Source: Streptomyces virginiae (GTDB lineage: Bacteria > Actinomycetota > Actinomycetes > Streptomycetales > Streptomycetaceae). From it: a stretch of 64,000 nucleotides of DNA. The DNA is taken from NCBI RefSeq assembly GCF_000720455.1, contig NZ_JOAK01000002.1:422439-486438 (forward strand), written 5' to 3'. The translations under genes and the position numbers were made by a program. The notes under the pieces are model-generated. The model had not been told where the DNA came from and searched no databases. It was given only the letters and a program-made list of their open reading frames with translations. This document shows positions 33,255 to 41,210 of this stretch, in pieces (the stretch's first letter is position 1; each line of letters opens with the position of its first letter).

Positions 33255-34579
33255 TGCCGCGTTTTGTCGTGGAGGCGGACGGCGGGTCCCGGGGCAACCC
33301 GGGGCCCGCCGGCTACGGCGCCGTCGTCCTCGACCCGGCCTCGGGCGAGACGCTGGCCGAACGCGCCGAGTACATCGGCGTCGCGACGAACAACGTGGCG
33401 GAGTACAAGGGCCTGATCGCCGGACTCACGGCGGCCCGTGACCTCGCGCCCGACGCGCAGGTCCTGGTCCGGATGGACTCCAAGCTCGTCGTCGAGCAGA
33501 TGTCGGGCCGCTGGAAGATCAAGCACCCGGACATGAAGCCGCTCGCGGCCGAGGCCGCGCGGATCCTGCCGCGCGCGCAGGTCACGTACGAGTGGATCCC
33601 GCGCGAGCGCAACAAGCACGCGGACCGGCTCGCCAACGAGGCGATGGACGCGGGCAAGCGCGGCGAGCAGTGGGAGCCGTCGGCCTCCTCGGCCGCCCTC
33701 GACGCGTCCGCGGCCCGGTCCCTGTCCACCCCGCCGCCGTCCGGCCCGCCCGGGGACGCCGCCGCGGGCGCCGCGGCGGCGCGCGCCGCCCTGGCCGCCT
33801 CCCGCGGCACCGCCGCCGGTGCCGACACGCTGTTCGCGGAGGCCGAGCCGGGCCCGGCGGGAACCGCCACGGCGCCCGCGGAGGTGCGCGACCGGGCCGG
33901 TCACACGGCGGCACCCACCGCCCCCGCAGCGGGGCAGGGCTGGGCCCCCGACATGGGGGCGCCGGCCACCTTCGTGCTGCTGCGCCACGGCGAGACCGCG
34001 CTCACCCCGCAGAAGAGGTTCTCCGGAAGCGGGGGGAGCGACCCCGAGCTGTCCCCTGCGGGCCGCCGCCAGGCGGCGGCCGTCGCCGAGGCGCTCGCCG
34101 CCCGCGGCACCGTCCAGACGGTCATCAGCTCCCCGCTGCTGCGCTGCCGCGAGACCGCGCAGGCCGTCGCCGACCGCCTCGGCCTGGACGTGACGGTCGA
34201 ACAGGGCCTGCGCGAAGTGGACTTCGGTGCCTGGGAGGGCCTGACCTTCGCCGAGGTCCGGGAACGCTTCCCGGACGACCTGCAGGCCTGGCTGGACTCC
34301 CCGAAGGCCGCCCCCACCGGCGGCGGGGAGAGCTTCGCGGCCGCCACCCGCCGGATCTCGGCCACCCGTGACCGCCTGCTGGCCGAGCATGCGGGCCGCA
34401 CGGTCCTGCTGGTCACCCACGTGACCCCGGTCAAGATCCTGGTCCGCCTCGCCCTCGGGGCCCCGCCGGAATCACTCTTCCGCATGGAACTCTCGGCGGC
34501 GTCCCTCTCGGCGGTCGCCTACTACGCGGACGGCAACGCCTCGGTCCGCCTCCTGAACGACACCTCCCACCTGCGGTAG
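33254..34579 (+). CDS. bifunctional RNase H / histidine phosphatase (RnhA-CobC fusion)
   Basis: A 441-residue fusion. Residues 1-140 are a type I RNase H with the acidic residues in VEADGGSRGNPGPAGYG, NNVAEYKGL, VRMDSKLVV and KHADRLANEA. After an Ala/Pro linker, residues about 240-441 are a histidine phosphatase: LLRHGETALTPQKRF, REVDFGAWEGLTF and VTHVTPVKIL. This is the layout of mycobacterial Rv2228c, which removes RNA from hybrids and acts as alpha-ribazole phosphatase in cobalamin synthesis. ATG overlaps the preceding stop (ATGA). Confidence 0.95.
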   Translation: MPRFVVEADGGSRGNPGPAGYGAVVLDPASGETLAERAEYIGVATNNVAEYKGLIAGLTAARDLAPDAQVLVRMDSKLVVEQMSGRWKIKHPDMKPLAAEAARILPRAQVTYEWIPRERNKHADRLANEAMDAGKRGEQWEPSASSAALDASAARSLSTPPPSGPPGDAAAGAAAARAALAASRGTAAGADTLFAEAEPGPAGTATAPAEVRDRAGHTAAPTAPAAGQGWAPDMGAPATFVLLRHGETALTPQKRFSGSGGSDPELSPAGRRQAAAVAEALAARGTVQTVISSPLLRCRETAQAVADRLGLDVTVEQGLREVDFGAWEGLTFAEVRERFPDDLQAWLDSPKAAPTGGGESFAAATRRISATRDRLLAEHAGRTVLLVTHVTPVKILVRLALGAPPESLFRMELSAASLSAVAYYADGNASVRLLNDTSHLR

Positions 34580-34593
34580 GCCCTGCCGACGCA

Positions 34594-34627
34594 CCGCCCC
34601 CGCCGACGCAGCCCGTGGCGGGGGCGG
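34594..34627. terminator. hairpin terminator between convergent genes
   Basis: CCGCCCCCGCC pairs exactly with GGCGGGGGCGG, between the stops at 34579 and 34632. Confidence 0.8.
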
Positions 34628-34631
34628 GCCG

Positions 34632-34982
34632 TCACTGCTTCCGCGCGGGCCCGGGGCGGCCGAGGGTCTCCAGCGCCCGGTCGAGGGCGCGGACCATGTT
34701 CCGAGCGTCGGCCTGGGCCGACTGGACGGCTCCGCGCACCTGGCGGGCGTTCGGGGGCCCTTCCCCGTCCGGTGCGACCCAGTCGCCGTCGGCACGCCGC
34801 CCGATGTGGACCTCCAGATGACGCAGCGCGTCTTCGAGATGGCGGGCGAGTTCGCGAAGGCCCCCGGTCACCGCGGTGATCTCGGCGGGGCTCGCGTAGG
34901 AGTTGCGGGGGTCGGTCGTCGCTTCGGCCAGGTCGCGTATGTGCGCGGCGGCAGCGGCCGCGCGCTCGGAGTGGTCGCTCAT
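34632..34982 (-). CDS. small helical protein of unknown function
   Basis: A 116-residue, soluble, almost wholly helical protein (GLRELARHLEDALRHLEVHI, RGAVQSAQADARNMVRALDR) without signal or membrane segment. ATG at 34982. The pattern recalls secretion- or phage-associated helical-hairpin proteins, but no motif such as WXG is present. Confidence 0.7.
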   Translation of the reverse strand: MSDHSERAAAAAAHIRDLAEATTDPRNSYASPAEITAVTGGLRELARHLEDALRHLEVHIGRRADGDWVAPDGEGPPNARQVRGAVQSAQADARNMVRALDRALETLGRPGPARKQ

Positions 34983-35160
34983 GAGCCGAGCGTGCCGCAT
35001 CGGCGGGCCCGCCGACAGTCATCAGCGCCAACGGGCACCGTCCGCCGCGCCCGGAACCGCCCCCCGGGTCGTCGAAGCACTGGCGTGGGGTGGGGACACG
35101 GCGGAGTGTCCCCGCAGGACGAGCGCGCAACCATCCCCCGACGGCCGCGACATGCCCGCG

Positions 35161-35328
35161 CGCGCCGAGCCGAGAAGACATTCCGGCGGGGCACCGCCCC
35201 ACACCAGGCGCTCCCGGCCCGCGGAAGCCCCGGCCACCCCCGGCGGGAGCCAAGCGCGGCCACCCCCGGCGGGAGCCAAGCGGGCACGCGCCGAGCCGAG
35301 GAGACATTCCGGCGGGGCACCGCCCCAC
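35161..35328. repeat. 42-bp direct repeat, copies at 35161-35202 and 35287-35328
   Basis: The copies differ at one base (GAGAAGACATTCC versus GAGGAGACATTCC) and share GGCGGGGCACCGCCCCAC, whose ends can form a small hairpin (GGGGC...GCCCC). The spacing is 126 bp. Confidence 0.85.
35231..35282. repeat. perfect 26-bp tandem duplication
   Basis: The unit starting CGGCCACCCCCGGCGGGAGC occurs twice head to tail with no mismatch, between the two copies of the 42-bp repeat. Confidence 0.85.
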
Positions 35329-35447
35329 CCCGCACACCGCCGAACCACCCAGGGCGGATCCGCGGTCGCGCCGGGACTCCGGCAGCCGGACGAGGGCCCG
35401 CGCGCAGTTCCTACCGGCGGGTCCGGTCCTGACCCGCCGGACGACCC

Positions 35448-35636
35448 CTAGTCGCTGCTGCCGCCGCTGGTCGTGCGTCGGCGGCTGCTCTTCTGCGCTC
35501 CGCGCACCATCGAGGTGATGCCCAGCGTGACGCTCGCCACGATGCGGACCCAGCGGGGTCCGCCGCGTTCCGCCCACGCCACGCACGCGGCCCCGCCGAC
35601 GGCGGCGGCCAGGAGCAGCAGGAATATGACGCTCAT
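35448..35636 (-). CDS. small single-span membrane protein
   Basis: A 62-residue protein with one N-terminal hydrophobic segment (VIFLLLLAAAVGGAACVAWA), a short amphipathic part and a basic Ser-rich tail (AQKSSRRRTTSGGSSD). ATG at 35636 with GAGGTG upstream. Next to rnpB. Function unknown. Confidence 0.65.
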   Translation of the reverse strand: MSVIFLLLLAAAVGGAACVAWAERGGPRWVRIVASVTLGITSMVRGAQKSSRRRTTSGGSSD

Positions 35637-35721
35637 CTTGCCCACCTCATGGTCTCTGCCGGGGGACCGATGCTACGCAAACGCCCCGGACCGGAGAAGC
35701 CCGGTTCGGGGCGTGGAGGCG

Positions 35722-36130
35722 GCAGACGAGCCGGCCTGTACGCCGGGTTCTGTCGCCCGGAGACCTCGCGGTCGCCGGGGAGACGGCCATCCATCTAGGA
35801 CCGGCGTTGCCGCCGGCCTCGTGCGGTCTACCCGCGAACTCGGGCGGGCAGCCCTCAAGCGTTCGCGCAGACCCGTCCGGGGACGGATCCTCTTGACCTT
35901 GCTCCAGGTGGGGTTTACCTAGCCGCCTGGGTCACCCCAGGCGCTGGTGGTCTCTTACACCACCGTTTCACCCTTACCGGAGGCCGAAGCCCCCGGCGGT
36001 CTGTTTTCTGTGGCACTGTCCCGCGGGTCACCCCGGGTGGGCGTTACCCACCACCCTGCCCTGTGGAGCCCGGACGTTCCTCGGCGGGATCCTTGAGGAC
36101 CCCGACGCGGCCGCCCGGCCGACTCGTCTG
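35722..36130 (-). ncRNA. rnpB: RNase P RNA (rnpB, type A)
   Basis: The catalytic RNA that matures tRNA 5' ends, read on the minus strand. Conserved blocks appear in order: GAGGAACGTCCGGGCTCC (GAGGAAAGTCC region), ACAGAAAACAGACCGCC, GGTAAGGGTGAAACGGTGG, GTAAGAGACCACC, TAGATGGATGGCCG and the closing AGAACCCGGCGTAC. The ends pair as helix P1 (CAGACGAGTCGG with CCGGCTCGTCTG), which fixes the limits to within a few bases. About 409 nt, as expected for a high-GC actinobacterium. Confidence 0.95.
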
Positions 36131-36166
36131 CCGTGGCGACCATGTTACCGGCTGTGCCGTCGCCGC

Positions 36167-36197
36167 TTGACCTTGCCGCAACGGCAGGGTTTCTACT
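36167..36197 (+). promoter_or_regulatory. MerR-type promoter with 19-bp spacer and internal dyad
   Basis: -35 TTGACC (36167-36172) and -10 TCTACT (36192-36197) are 19 bp apart, the over-long spacing that MerR regulators correct by twisting DNA. The spacer holds an inverted repeat ACCTTGCCG-CAA-CGGCAGGGT (36170-36190, one mismatch). It drives the merR gene beginning seven bases later. Confidence 0.75.
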
Positions 36198-36203
36198 GGG
36201 GGC

Positions 36204-36938
36204 ATGCGGATCGGAGAGATCGCCGCGGTCGTCGGGGTCACCACCCGGGCGATCCGGCACTACCACCATGTCGGCCTGCTCCCGGAACCGGAGCGGCGCC
36301 CCAACGGATACCGGGCCTACGGCGTCCGCGACGCCGTCCTGCTGGCCCGCGTACGCCGGCTCACCGAACTGGGGCTCAGCCTCGACGAGGTGCGCGACGT
36401 CCTCGCGGACGACGCCGGGCGCGAGCTGGCCGACGTGCTGGAGGAGCTCGACGCCGACCTCGCCCGGCAGGAGGCCGAGATCAAGGAGCGCCGGCGGCGG
36501 CTCGCGGTGCTCCTGGCCGCCGGGCCGGGGGAGGGCGAGCCCCTCTCGCCCGCGCTCGCCGCGCTGCTGGCGAAGGCGCCGCGCACGACGTCCCCGACCG
36601 CCGCGAAGGACCGCGAACACCTGACCCTCCTCGACGCGTCGGGCGCGGGCGGCCAGGAGGTCTACGCCGCGCTCGGGCCGCTGGCCGAGGACCCCGGGGT
36701 GCTCGCCCTGTACGAGCGGCTGGACGAACTCGCCGACGCCCCCGTGGACGACCCGCGGATCCCGGGCCTGGCGGCCGAGCTGGTGGCGGCGGTCCCCGAG
36801 GAGGTGTTCGCGGCGATCCCCCGGGACGGGGCGGTCGTGACCGGGTTCAAGGAGGCGCTGCTCGCCGAGTACGCGCCCGCACAGGCGGAGGTCGTCCGCC
36901 GGGTCATGGAGGCCTTCATGGACAGGGGTGGGAGATGA
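36204..36938 (+). CDS. MerR-family transcriptional regulator
   Basis: A 244-residue regulator. The winged helix-turn-helix (residues 1-70) reads MRIGEIAAVVGVTTRAIRHY and PNGYRAYGVRDAVLLARVRR; a coiled-coil dimer helix follows (DLARQEAEIKERRRRLAVLL). The 110-residue C-terminal effector domain lacks the Cys of metal sensors, so an organic ligand or stress signal is more likely. It is preceded by its own MerR-type operator and overlaps the downstream membrane gene (ATGA), a probable target or partner. Confidence 0.92.
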   Translation: MRIGEIAAVVGVTTRAIRHYHHVGLLPEPERRPNGYRAYGVRDAVLLARVRRLTELGLSLDEVRDVLADDAGRELADVLEELDADLARQEAEIKERRRRLAVLLAAGPGEGEPLSPALAALLAKAPRTTSPTAAKDREHLTLLDASGAGGQEVYAALGPLAEDPGVLALYERLDELADAPVDDPRIPGLAAELVAAVPEEVFAAIPRDGAVVTGFKEALLAEYAPAQAEVVRRVMEAFMDRGGR

Positions 36939-37771
36939 GCGCCGTGCGCGGGGTGCGGGCGGCACGGATCGCGGTGGCCGCGGTCCTGCCGGCGGAGCTG
37001 GCACTCGTGGTGTGCGCCGCGGCCGGGGTGCGGCTGCCCGCGCCGGCCCTCGCCGCCGCGGAGGCCCTGGTGCTGGGGGCGCTCCTGCTGGAGGCGTGGG
37101 TGCTGCGCGCGCTGTACGCCGCCGCCCGGGCAGCAGGTGCCGCACGCGGGGAGGCTCTGCGCGGCGCGGTCCGGGCCGTGGTGCCGGTCCAGGTCCGGCG
37201 GCTGCTGCGGCACGAGCTGCGCGCCGGCGCCTCCCTCGGCCGGTGGGTCCTGCGCAGGAAGCACGGGGTGCGCCCCGGGGACCTGGCCGCCGGCTACACC
37301 GGGCCGCAGACGGCCATGATGTACGGGATGGTCTTCGTGTCGGTGATCGAGACCTTCGCGCTGGCCCTGCTCATCCCCTGGCCGGCGGTGCACCGGGTGG
37401 TGCTCGTGCTGGACGTGTACGGGGTCGTGCTGCTGCTCGCCCTGCACGCGGCCTGCGTCACCCGGCCGCACGTGGTCGGCGCCGACGGCTCGCTGCGGAT
37501 CCGCTACGGCGCCCTTTTCGACCTCGCCGTCCCGCAGGACGCGGTGGCCTCGGTACGGGTGGACCGCCGCTACCCCGAAGGACGGCTCGTCTCGCTCTCC
37601 GAGGACGGGGTGCTCGACCTCGTCGTCGGCAGCCAGACCACGGTGACCCTGGAACTGAACCGCCCGCTCACCTTCACCCGCCCGCTCGGCGCCCGCGCGA
37701 CGGCCCGCACCATCCGCTTCCACGCCGACGACCCGCGCACCCTGGTCACCGCCCTCCGCCGGCCGGCGTAG
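36935..37771 (+). CDS. membrane protein co-transcribed with merR
   Basis: A 278-residue protein with about four hydrophobic segments (IAVAAVLPAELALVVCAAAG, ALVLGALLLEAWVLRALYAA, MMYGMVFVSVIETFALALLI, VVLVLDVYGVVLLLALHAAC) and a C-terminal soluble beta-domain (SLRIRYGALFDLAVPQDAVA). ATG at 36935 overlaps the merR stop. No transporter family recognised. Confidence 0.8.
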   Translation: MSAVRGVRAARIAVAAVLPAELALVVCAAAGVRLPAPALAAAEALVLGALLLEAWVLRALYAAARAAGAARGEALRGAVRAVVPVQVRRLLRHELRAGASLGRWVLRRKHGVRPGDLAAGYTGPQTAMMYGMVFVSVIETFALALLIPWPAVHRVVLVLDVYGVVLLLALHAACVTRPHVVGADGSLRIRYGALFDLAVPQDAVASVRVDRRYPEGRLVSLSEDGVLDLVVGSQTTVTLELNRPLTFTRPLGARATARTIRFHADDPRTLVTALRRPA

Positions 37772-37849
37772 GCGGTGGGGGCGGGCGGGCGTCTAGGCTG
37801 GCCGGGGGGCCGCATCCCTCGCGTCGTGTCGTATTGAAGGAGAACCACC

Positions 37850-38653
37850 GTGCTCGTGCTGCTGCCGCCCTCCGAGGGAAAGGCCGCCGGCGGTTCCGGC
37901 GCACCGCTGGAGCCGCAGGAGCTGTCGCTGCCCGGTCTGGCGCCGGCCCGGGCTGCGGTGCTGGAGGAACTGGTCGAGCTGTGCGCGGGCGACGAGCTCA
38001 AGGCCCGTGACGTGCTGGGCCTGAGCGAGGGCCTGCGAGGCGAGGTCGCCAAGAACGCCGAACTGCGCTCGGCGGCGGCCCGCCCGGCGGGGGAGATCTA
38101 CACCGGCGTGCTCTACGACGCGCTGGGCCTGGCCGACCTGCCCGCGGCGGCGCGGGCCAGCGCCGAGGACGCGCTGCTCGTCTTCTCGGGGCTGTGGGGC
38201 GCGGTGCGGGTCACCGACCGGATCCCCTCGTACCGCTGCTCGATGGGTGTGAAGCTCCCGGGGCTGGGCGCGCTCGGCGCGTACTGGCGCGGGCCGATGG
38301 CCGAGGTGCTGCCCGCGGCCGCCGGGGACGGGCTGGTGCTGGACCTTCGTTCGGCGGCGTACGCGACCGCCTGGAAGCCGAAGGGTGAGGTCGCGGGCCG
38401 GACCGCGACCGTGCGGGTGCTGCACTCGCAGATGGTGGACGGCGTGGATAAGCGGTCCGTGGTGAGCCACTTCAACAAGGCGACCAAGGGCCGGCTGGTC
38501 CGGGACCTGCTGGTGGCGGGGGCCGTGCCCGGCTCGCCGGCCGAGCTGGTGACGGCCCTGCGGGACCTGGGCTACGTCGTCGAGACGGAAGCCCCCGCGA
38601 AGGCGGGCCGGGCCTGGTCCCTCGACGTCGTCGTGACGCAGATCCACCACTGA
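37850..38653 (+). CDS. yaaA: YaaA-family peroxide-stress protein
   Basis: A 267-residue cytosolic protein of the DUF328/YaaA family, which in E. coli limits free iron during peroxide stress and binds DNA. Family motifs: MLVLLPPSEGKAAGG at the start, GEIYTGVLYDALGLADLP, FSGLWGAVRVTDRIPSYRCS and HFNKATKGRLVRDLL. GTG at 37850 follows AAGGAG. Single gene with its own terminator. Confidence 0.9.
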   Translation: MLVLLPPSEGKAAGGSGAPLEPQELSLPGLAPARAAVLEELVELCAGDELKARDVLGLSEGLRGEVAKNAELRSAAARPAGEIYTGVLYDALGLADLPAAARASAEDALLVFSGLWGAVRVTDRIPSYRCSMGVKLPGLGALGAYWRGPMAEVLPAAAGDGLVLDLRSAAYATAWKPKGEVAGRTATVRVLHSQMVDGVDKRSVVSHFNKATKGRLVRDLLVAGAVPGSPAELVTALRDLGYVVETEAPAKAGRAWSLDVVVTQIHH

Positions 38654-38669
38654 CGCGCCGTGATCGTGG

Positions 38670-38688
38670 CCGGGGGCACGGCCCCCGG
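38670..38688. terminator. hairpin terminator after yaaA
   Basis: CCGGGGGC, loop ACG, GCCCCCGG; 16 bp past the yaaA stop and before the convergent gene at 38715. Confidence 0.75.
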
Positions 38689-38714
38689 TGCCTCCCGTCC
38701 CGGCGCCCCGCGGC

Positions 38715-39464
38715 TCAACGCCCCAGCGGCCAGGCCACCGTTGCCGGGGTGCGCTCGGAGGTGTCCGCGTACGCGGCGCAGGCGTCGGTCAGGGTTTCCA
38801 GGAGGGTGAGCGGGTCCGGGAGGGGGTGCTCCGTGCCGCGGACCCAGGTCACCGCCTGGTCGCCGGGGAGGGCCGCCGGCGGGACCAGGACGTAGCTGCC
38901 GCGGCAGTGCCAGCGCAGGCCCGGGTGTTCGTCCATCGTCTCGGGGTGGCAGTCCAGCGCACACGGCCACCACTCGTCCTCGTCCTCGGGGGTGCCGCGG
39001 GTGGCGGTGAAGAAGAGCATCCGGGCCTGGTCGCCGCTGCCGCCCGATTCGGCGACGGGGCCGACCTTGATGCCGGCCTCCAGGAGCCGCGCGAGGGCGG
39101 CGGCGCCGGCTTCCAGCGGGACGTCGAGCACGTCGTGGACCATGCCGGTCGCGGTGATGAAGTTGGCCTGGGGCTCGTTGCGCGCCCACCGCTCGATCTG
39201 TGCGCGGTCGGTGGTCGACTGCGTCTGCCAGGCGAAGGAGGCCGGATGTCGGGCCGGGGTCGGACAGCCGATGCGGTCGCACGAACATCGGTAGCCGACG
39301 GGATGGGCGGCGGGGGCGAGCGGCATACCGGCGGCGGCGACGGCCAGGAGGAGCGCCTCGCGCTCTCGTGCGGGGTCCTCGGCGGTGGGTTTCTGCCGCC
39401 GGCGCAGCCACTGGGAAATCCTGCTCTGCTCGCCGCGTTTGACGCGGCCGGAATCAGACCCCAT
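38715..39464 (-). CDS. primase-polymerase (AEP) domain protein with degenerate active site
   Basis: A 249-residue protein of the bifunctional DNA primase/polymerase N-terminal family, common in Streptomyces chromosomes. Zinc-knuckle YRCSCDRIGCPTPARHP (about 58-74) and the core ARNEPQANFITATGMVHDVLD are recognisable. The catalytic D-x-D expected in VLDVD is DVP here, so metal-dependent polymerisation is doubtful. No helicase domain is attached. ATG at 39464. More likely a regulator or remnant than a working primase. Confidence 0.8.
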   Translation of the reverse strand: MGSDSGRVKRGEQSRISQWLRRRQKPTAEDPAREREALLLAVAAAGMPLAPAAHPVGYRCSCDRIGCPTPARHPASFAWQTQSTTDRAQIERWARNEPQANFITATGMVHDVLDVPLEAGAAALARLLEAGIKVGPVAESGGSGDQARMLFFTATRGTPEDEDEWWPCALDCHPETMDEHPGLRWHCRGSYVLVPPAALPGDQAVTWVRGTEHPLPDPLTLLETLTDACAAYADTSERTPATVAWPLGR

Positions 39465-39634
39465 CTATCCCCTCACCTCACCGTTGCCCCGGCAGACCTT
39501 CACATGGTCCCACCATCCTGCGCCCCGGGTGACCGCTCTCGACGACCGGGGGGCCGGGGACGGGTGAGCGCCAACCCCAACATACCCACAGAATCAGGGC
39601 AAACATTCCCGGGTGAACGCAGGTTGTCGGGCGG

Positions 39635-40240
39635 CTAGCGGGCGGTGACGTTTGCCACCCCGCCGAGCACCCTGTCCACGAGCGCGTCGGTGTACGCGTG
39701 CGTGAGGGGCGCGGTGCGCATCAGCCAGCGGTACGTCAGCGGCCCGACCAGCATCTCGACGGTCAGCCGCAGGTCGGTGTCGGGCGCGAGCTGGCCGGCT
39801 TCGCGGGCCGTCCGCAACCGGGCCTCGTACAGGGCGAGCTGCGGCTCCAGCAGCTGCTCGGTGAAGCGGGCGCCCAGCTCGGGGTCGGTGGCTCCTGCCG
39901 CGGTCAGGGCGCGCGCGGGGGCCTCGTACTTCTCGTCGTTGAACTCGTCGACCGTCGCCCGCAGTACGTGCTTCAGGTCGGCGGCGAGGTCCCCGGTGTC
40001 GGGGAAGCCGGTCCATTCGGCGTCCGTCTCCGCGTCCCCGGCGAGGGAGGCCTCGAGGAGGACGGCCGCCTTCGAGGGCCACCAGCGGTAGATGGTCTGC
40101 TTGCCGACGCCGGCGCGGGCGGCGATGGCCTCGATGGTCAGCTTGTTGTAGCCGACCTCCCCGACCAGGGCGAGCGCGGCGTCGAGGATGGCGCGCCGGG
40201 AGCGGTCGCTGCGACGCGTGGCGTCAGGGGTCTTGGTCAT
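39635..40240 (-). CDS. TetR-family transcriptional regulator
   Basis: A 201-residue repressor. The helix-turn-helix (about 17-63) is ILDAALALVGEVGYNKLTIE followed by GKQTIYRWWPSKAAVLLEAS; the C-terminal domain is of the AcrR_C type (DLAADLKHVLRATVDEFNDE). ATG at 40240. A perfect 12-bp palindrome lies 17 bp upstream, and the divergent gene encodes a dimethylargininase-like hydrolase, the likely targets. Confidence 0.9.
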   Translation of the reverse strand: MTKTPDATRRSDRSRRAILDAALALVGEVGYNKLTIEAIAARAGVGKQTIYRWWPSKAAVLLEASLAGDAETDAEWTGFPDTGDLAADLKHVLRATVDEFNDEKYEAPARALTAAGATDPELGARFTEQLLEPQLALYEARLRTAREAGQLAPDTDLRLTVEMLVGPLTYRWLMRTAPLTHAYTDALVDRVLGGVANVTAR

Positions 40241-40256
40241 GCCCGAAGTATCGCAG

Positions 40257-40268
40257 CGAGACGTCTCG
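40257..40268. promoter_or_regulatory. palindrome, candidate TetR operator
   Basis: CGAGACGTCTCG, a perfect 12-bp palindrome between the tetR start and the divergent gene at 40398, in the usual position for TetR autoregulation. Confidence 0.55.
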
Positions 40269-40397
40269 TCTCCTCGGCGTGCCCGGTGTTCATCGATTTC
40301 GTAAACCACCCCATCGGTCCACTGCGTCGTACCGGTCCAGGAGAGACGATTCGTTCCAGCACTCGTCCCGAGTCGTGAAAGTCGTGAGGAGCCTTCT

Positions 40398-41207
40398 TTG
40401 CGCAGAGACGCCACACCCCGGCGCTACCTGATGTGCCCACCCGCACACTTCAAGGTCACGTACTCCATCAACCCGTGGATGGATCCCACGAAACCGGTGG
40501 ACCTGCCCCTGGCCCAGGCGCAGTGGGAAGACCTCAGGGACCGGTACGTGTCCCTGGGTCACACCGTCGAGACCCTCGTACCCGATCCCGCGCTGCCCGA
40601 CATGGTGTTCGCGGCGAACGGGGCGCTGGTGGTCGACGGCCGGGTCCTCGGGGCCCGGTTCGCCTACCCGGAACGGGGCCCCGAGGCCCGCATCCACCTC
40701 GACTGGTTCCGCGACCACGGCTACCAGGACGTCCACGAGCCCGCCCACGTCAACGAGGGCGAGGGAGACTTCGCCGTCACGGCGAGCTTCGTCCTCGCCG
40801 GCCGCGGCTTCCGCTCCAGCCCGCTGTCGCACTCCGAGGCCCAGGAGTTCTTCGGCCGCCCCGTCATCGGCCTGGACCTGGTGGACCCGCGCTACTACCA
40901 CCTGGACACCGCGCTCAGCGTCCTCGACGGCGACGAGGTCATGTACTACCCCGACGCCTTCTCGCCCGGCAGCCAGGGCGTGCTGCGGCGGCTCTTCCCC
41001 GACGCGCTGATCGCCGACGGCCGCGACGCGGCCGCCCTCGGCCTGAACGCGGTGTCCGACGGCCGGCACGTGCTGCTCCCGCAGGGGGCCACCGGGCTGT
41101 TCGGCCCGCTGCGTGACCGGGGCTTCGAACCGGTCCCGATGGACCTCGGGGAACTGCTCAAGGGCGGCGGCAGCGTGAAGTGCTGCACCCAGGAGCTGCG
41201 CCCGTAG
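40398..41207 (+). CDS. dimethylargininase-like amidinohydrolase (DDAH/arginine-deiminase superfamily)
   Basis: A 269-residue hydrolase of the guanidine-modifying superfamily, expected to hydrolyse dimethylarginine or a related guanidino or ornithine-type substrate. Motifs: MCPPAHFKVTYSINPWM, PDMVFAANGAL, HVNEGEGDF, catalytic His in YYHLDTALS and catalytic Cys in VKCCTQEL near the C-terminus. TTG at 40398 is preceded by AGGAG at the correct spacing, so the TTG start is credible. Divergent from the TetR gene. Confidence 0.88.
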   Translation: MRRDATPRRYLMCPPAHFKVTYSINPWMDPTKPVDLPLAQAQWEDLRDRYVSLGHTVETLVPDPALPDMVFAANGALVVDGRVLGARFAYPERGPEARIHLDWFRDHGYQDVHEPAHVNEGEGDFAVTASFVLAGRGFRSSPLSHSEAQEFFGRPVIGLDLVDPRYYHLDTALSVLDGDEVMYYPDAFSPGSQGVLRRLFPDALIADGRDAAALGLNAVSDGRHVLLPQGATGLFGPLRDRGFEPVPMDLGELLKGGGSVKCCTQELRP

Positions 41208-41210
41208 GGC

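Larger units (their letters stand above)
34983..35447. other. 465-bp intergenic region rich in repeats
   Basis: No frame looks coding. The region is built largely of repeated pieces: a 42-bp direct repeat and a 26-bp tandem repeat, listed separately, embedded in GC-rich spacer. No terminator or RNA gene recognised. Confidence 0.7.

Noticed and set aside
34983..35447. Possible CRISPR array because of regular repeats
   Set aside because: Only two copies each of two different repeats, one of them a direct tandem without spacer, and no cas genes.
35090..35518. Open frames through the repeat-rich spacer at 34983-35447
   Set aside because: Frames exist only because GC-rich repeats lack stops; no start with a ribosome site and no protein-like pattern.
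35955..37145. A 396-codon minus-strand frame near rnpB and merR
   Set aside because: It overlaps the RNase P RNA and runs antisense to merR; composition is not protein-like.
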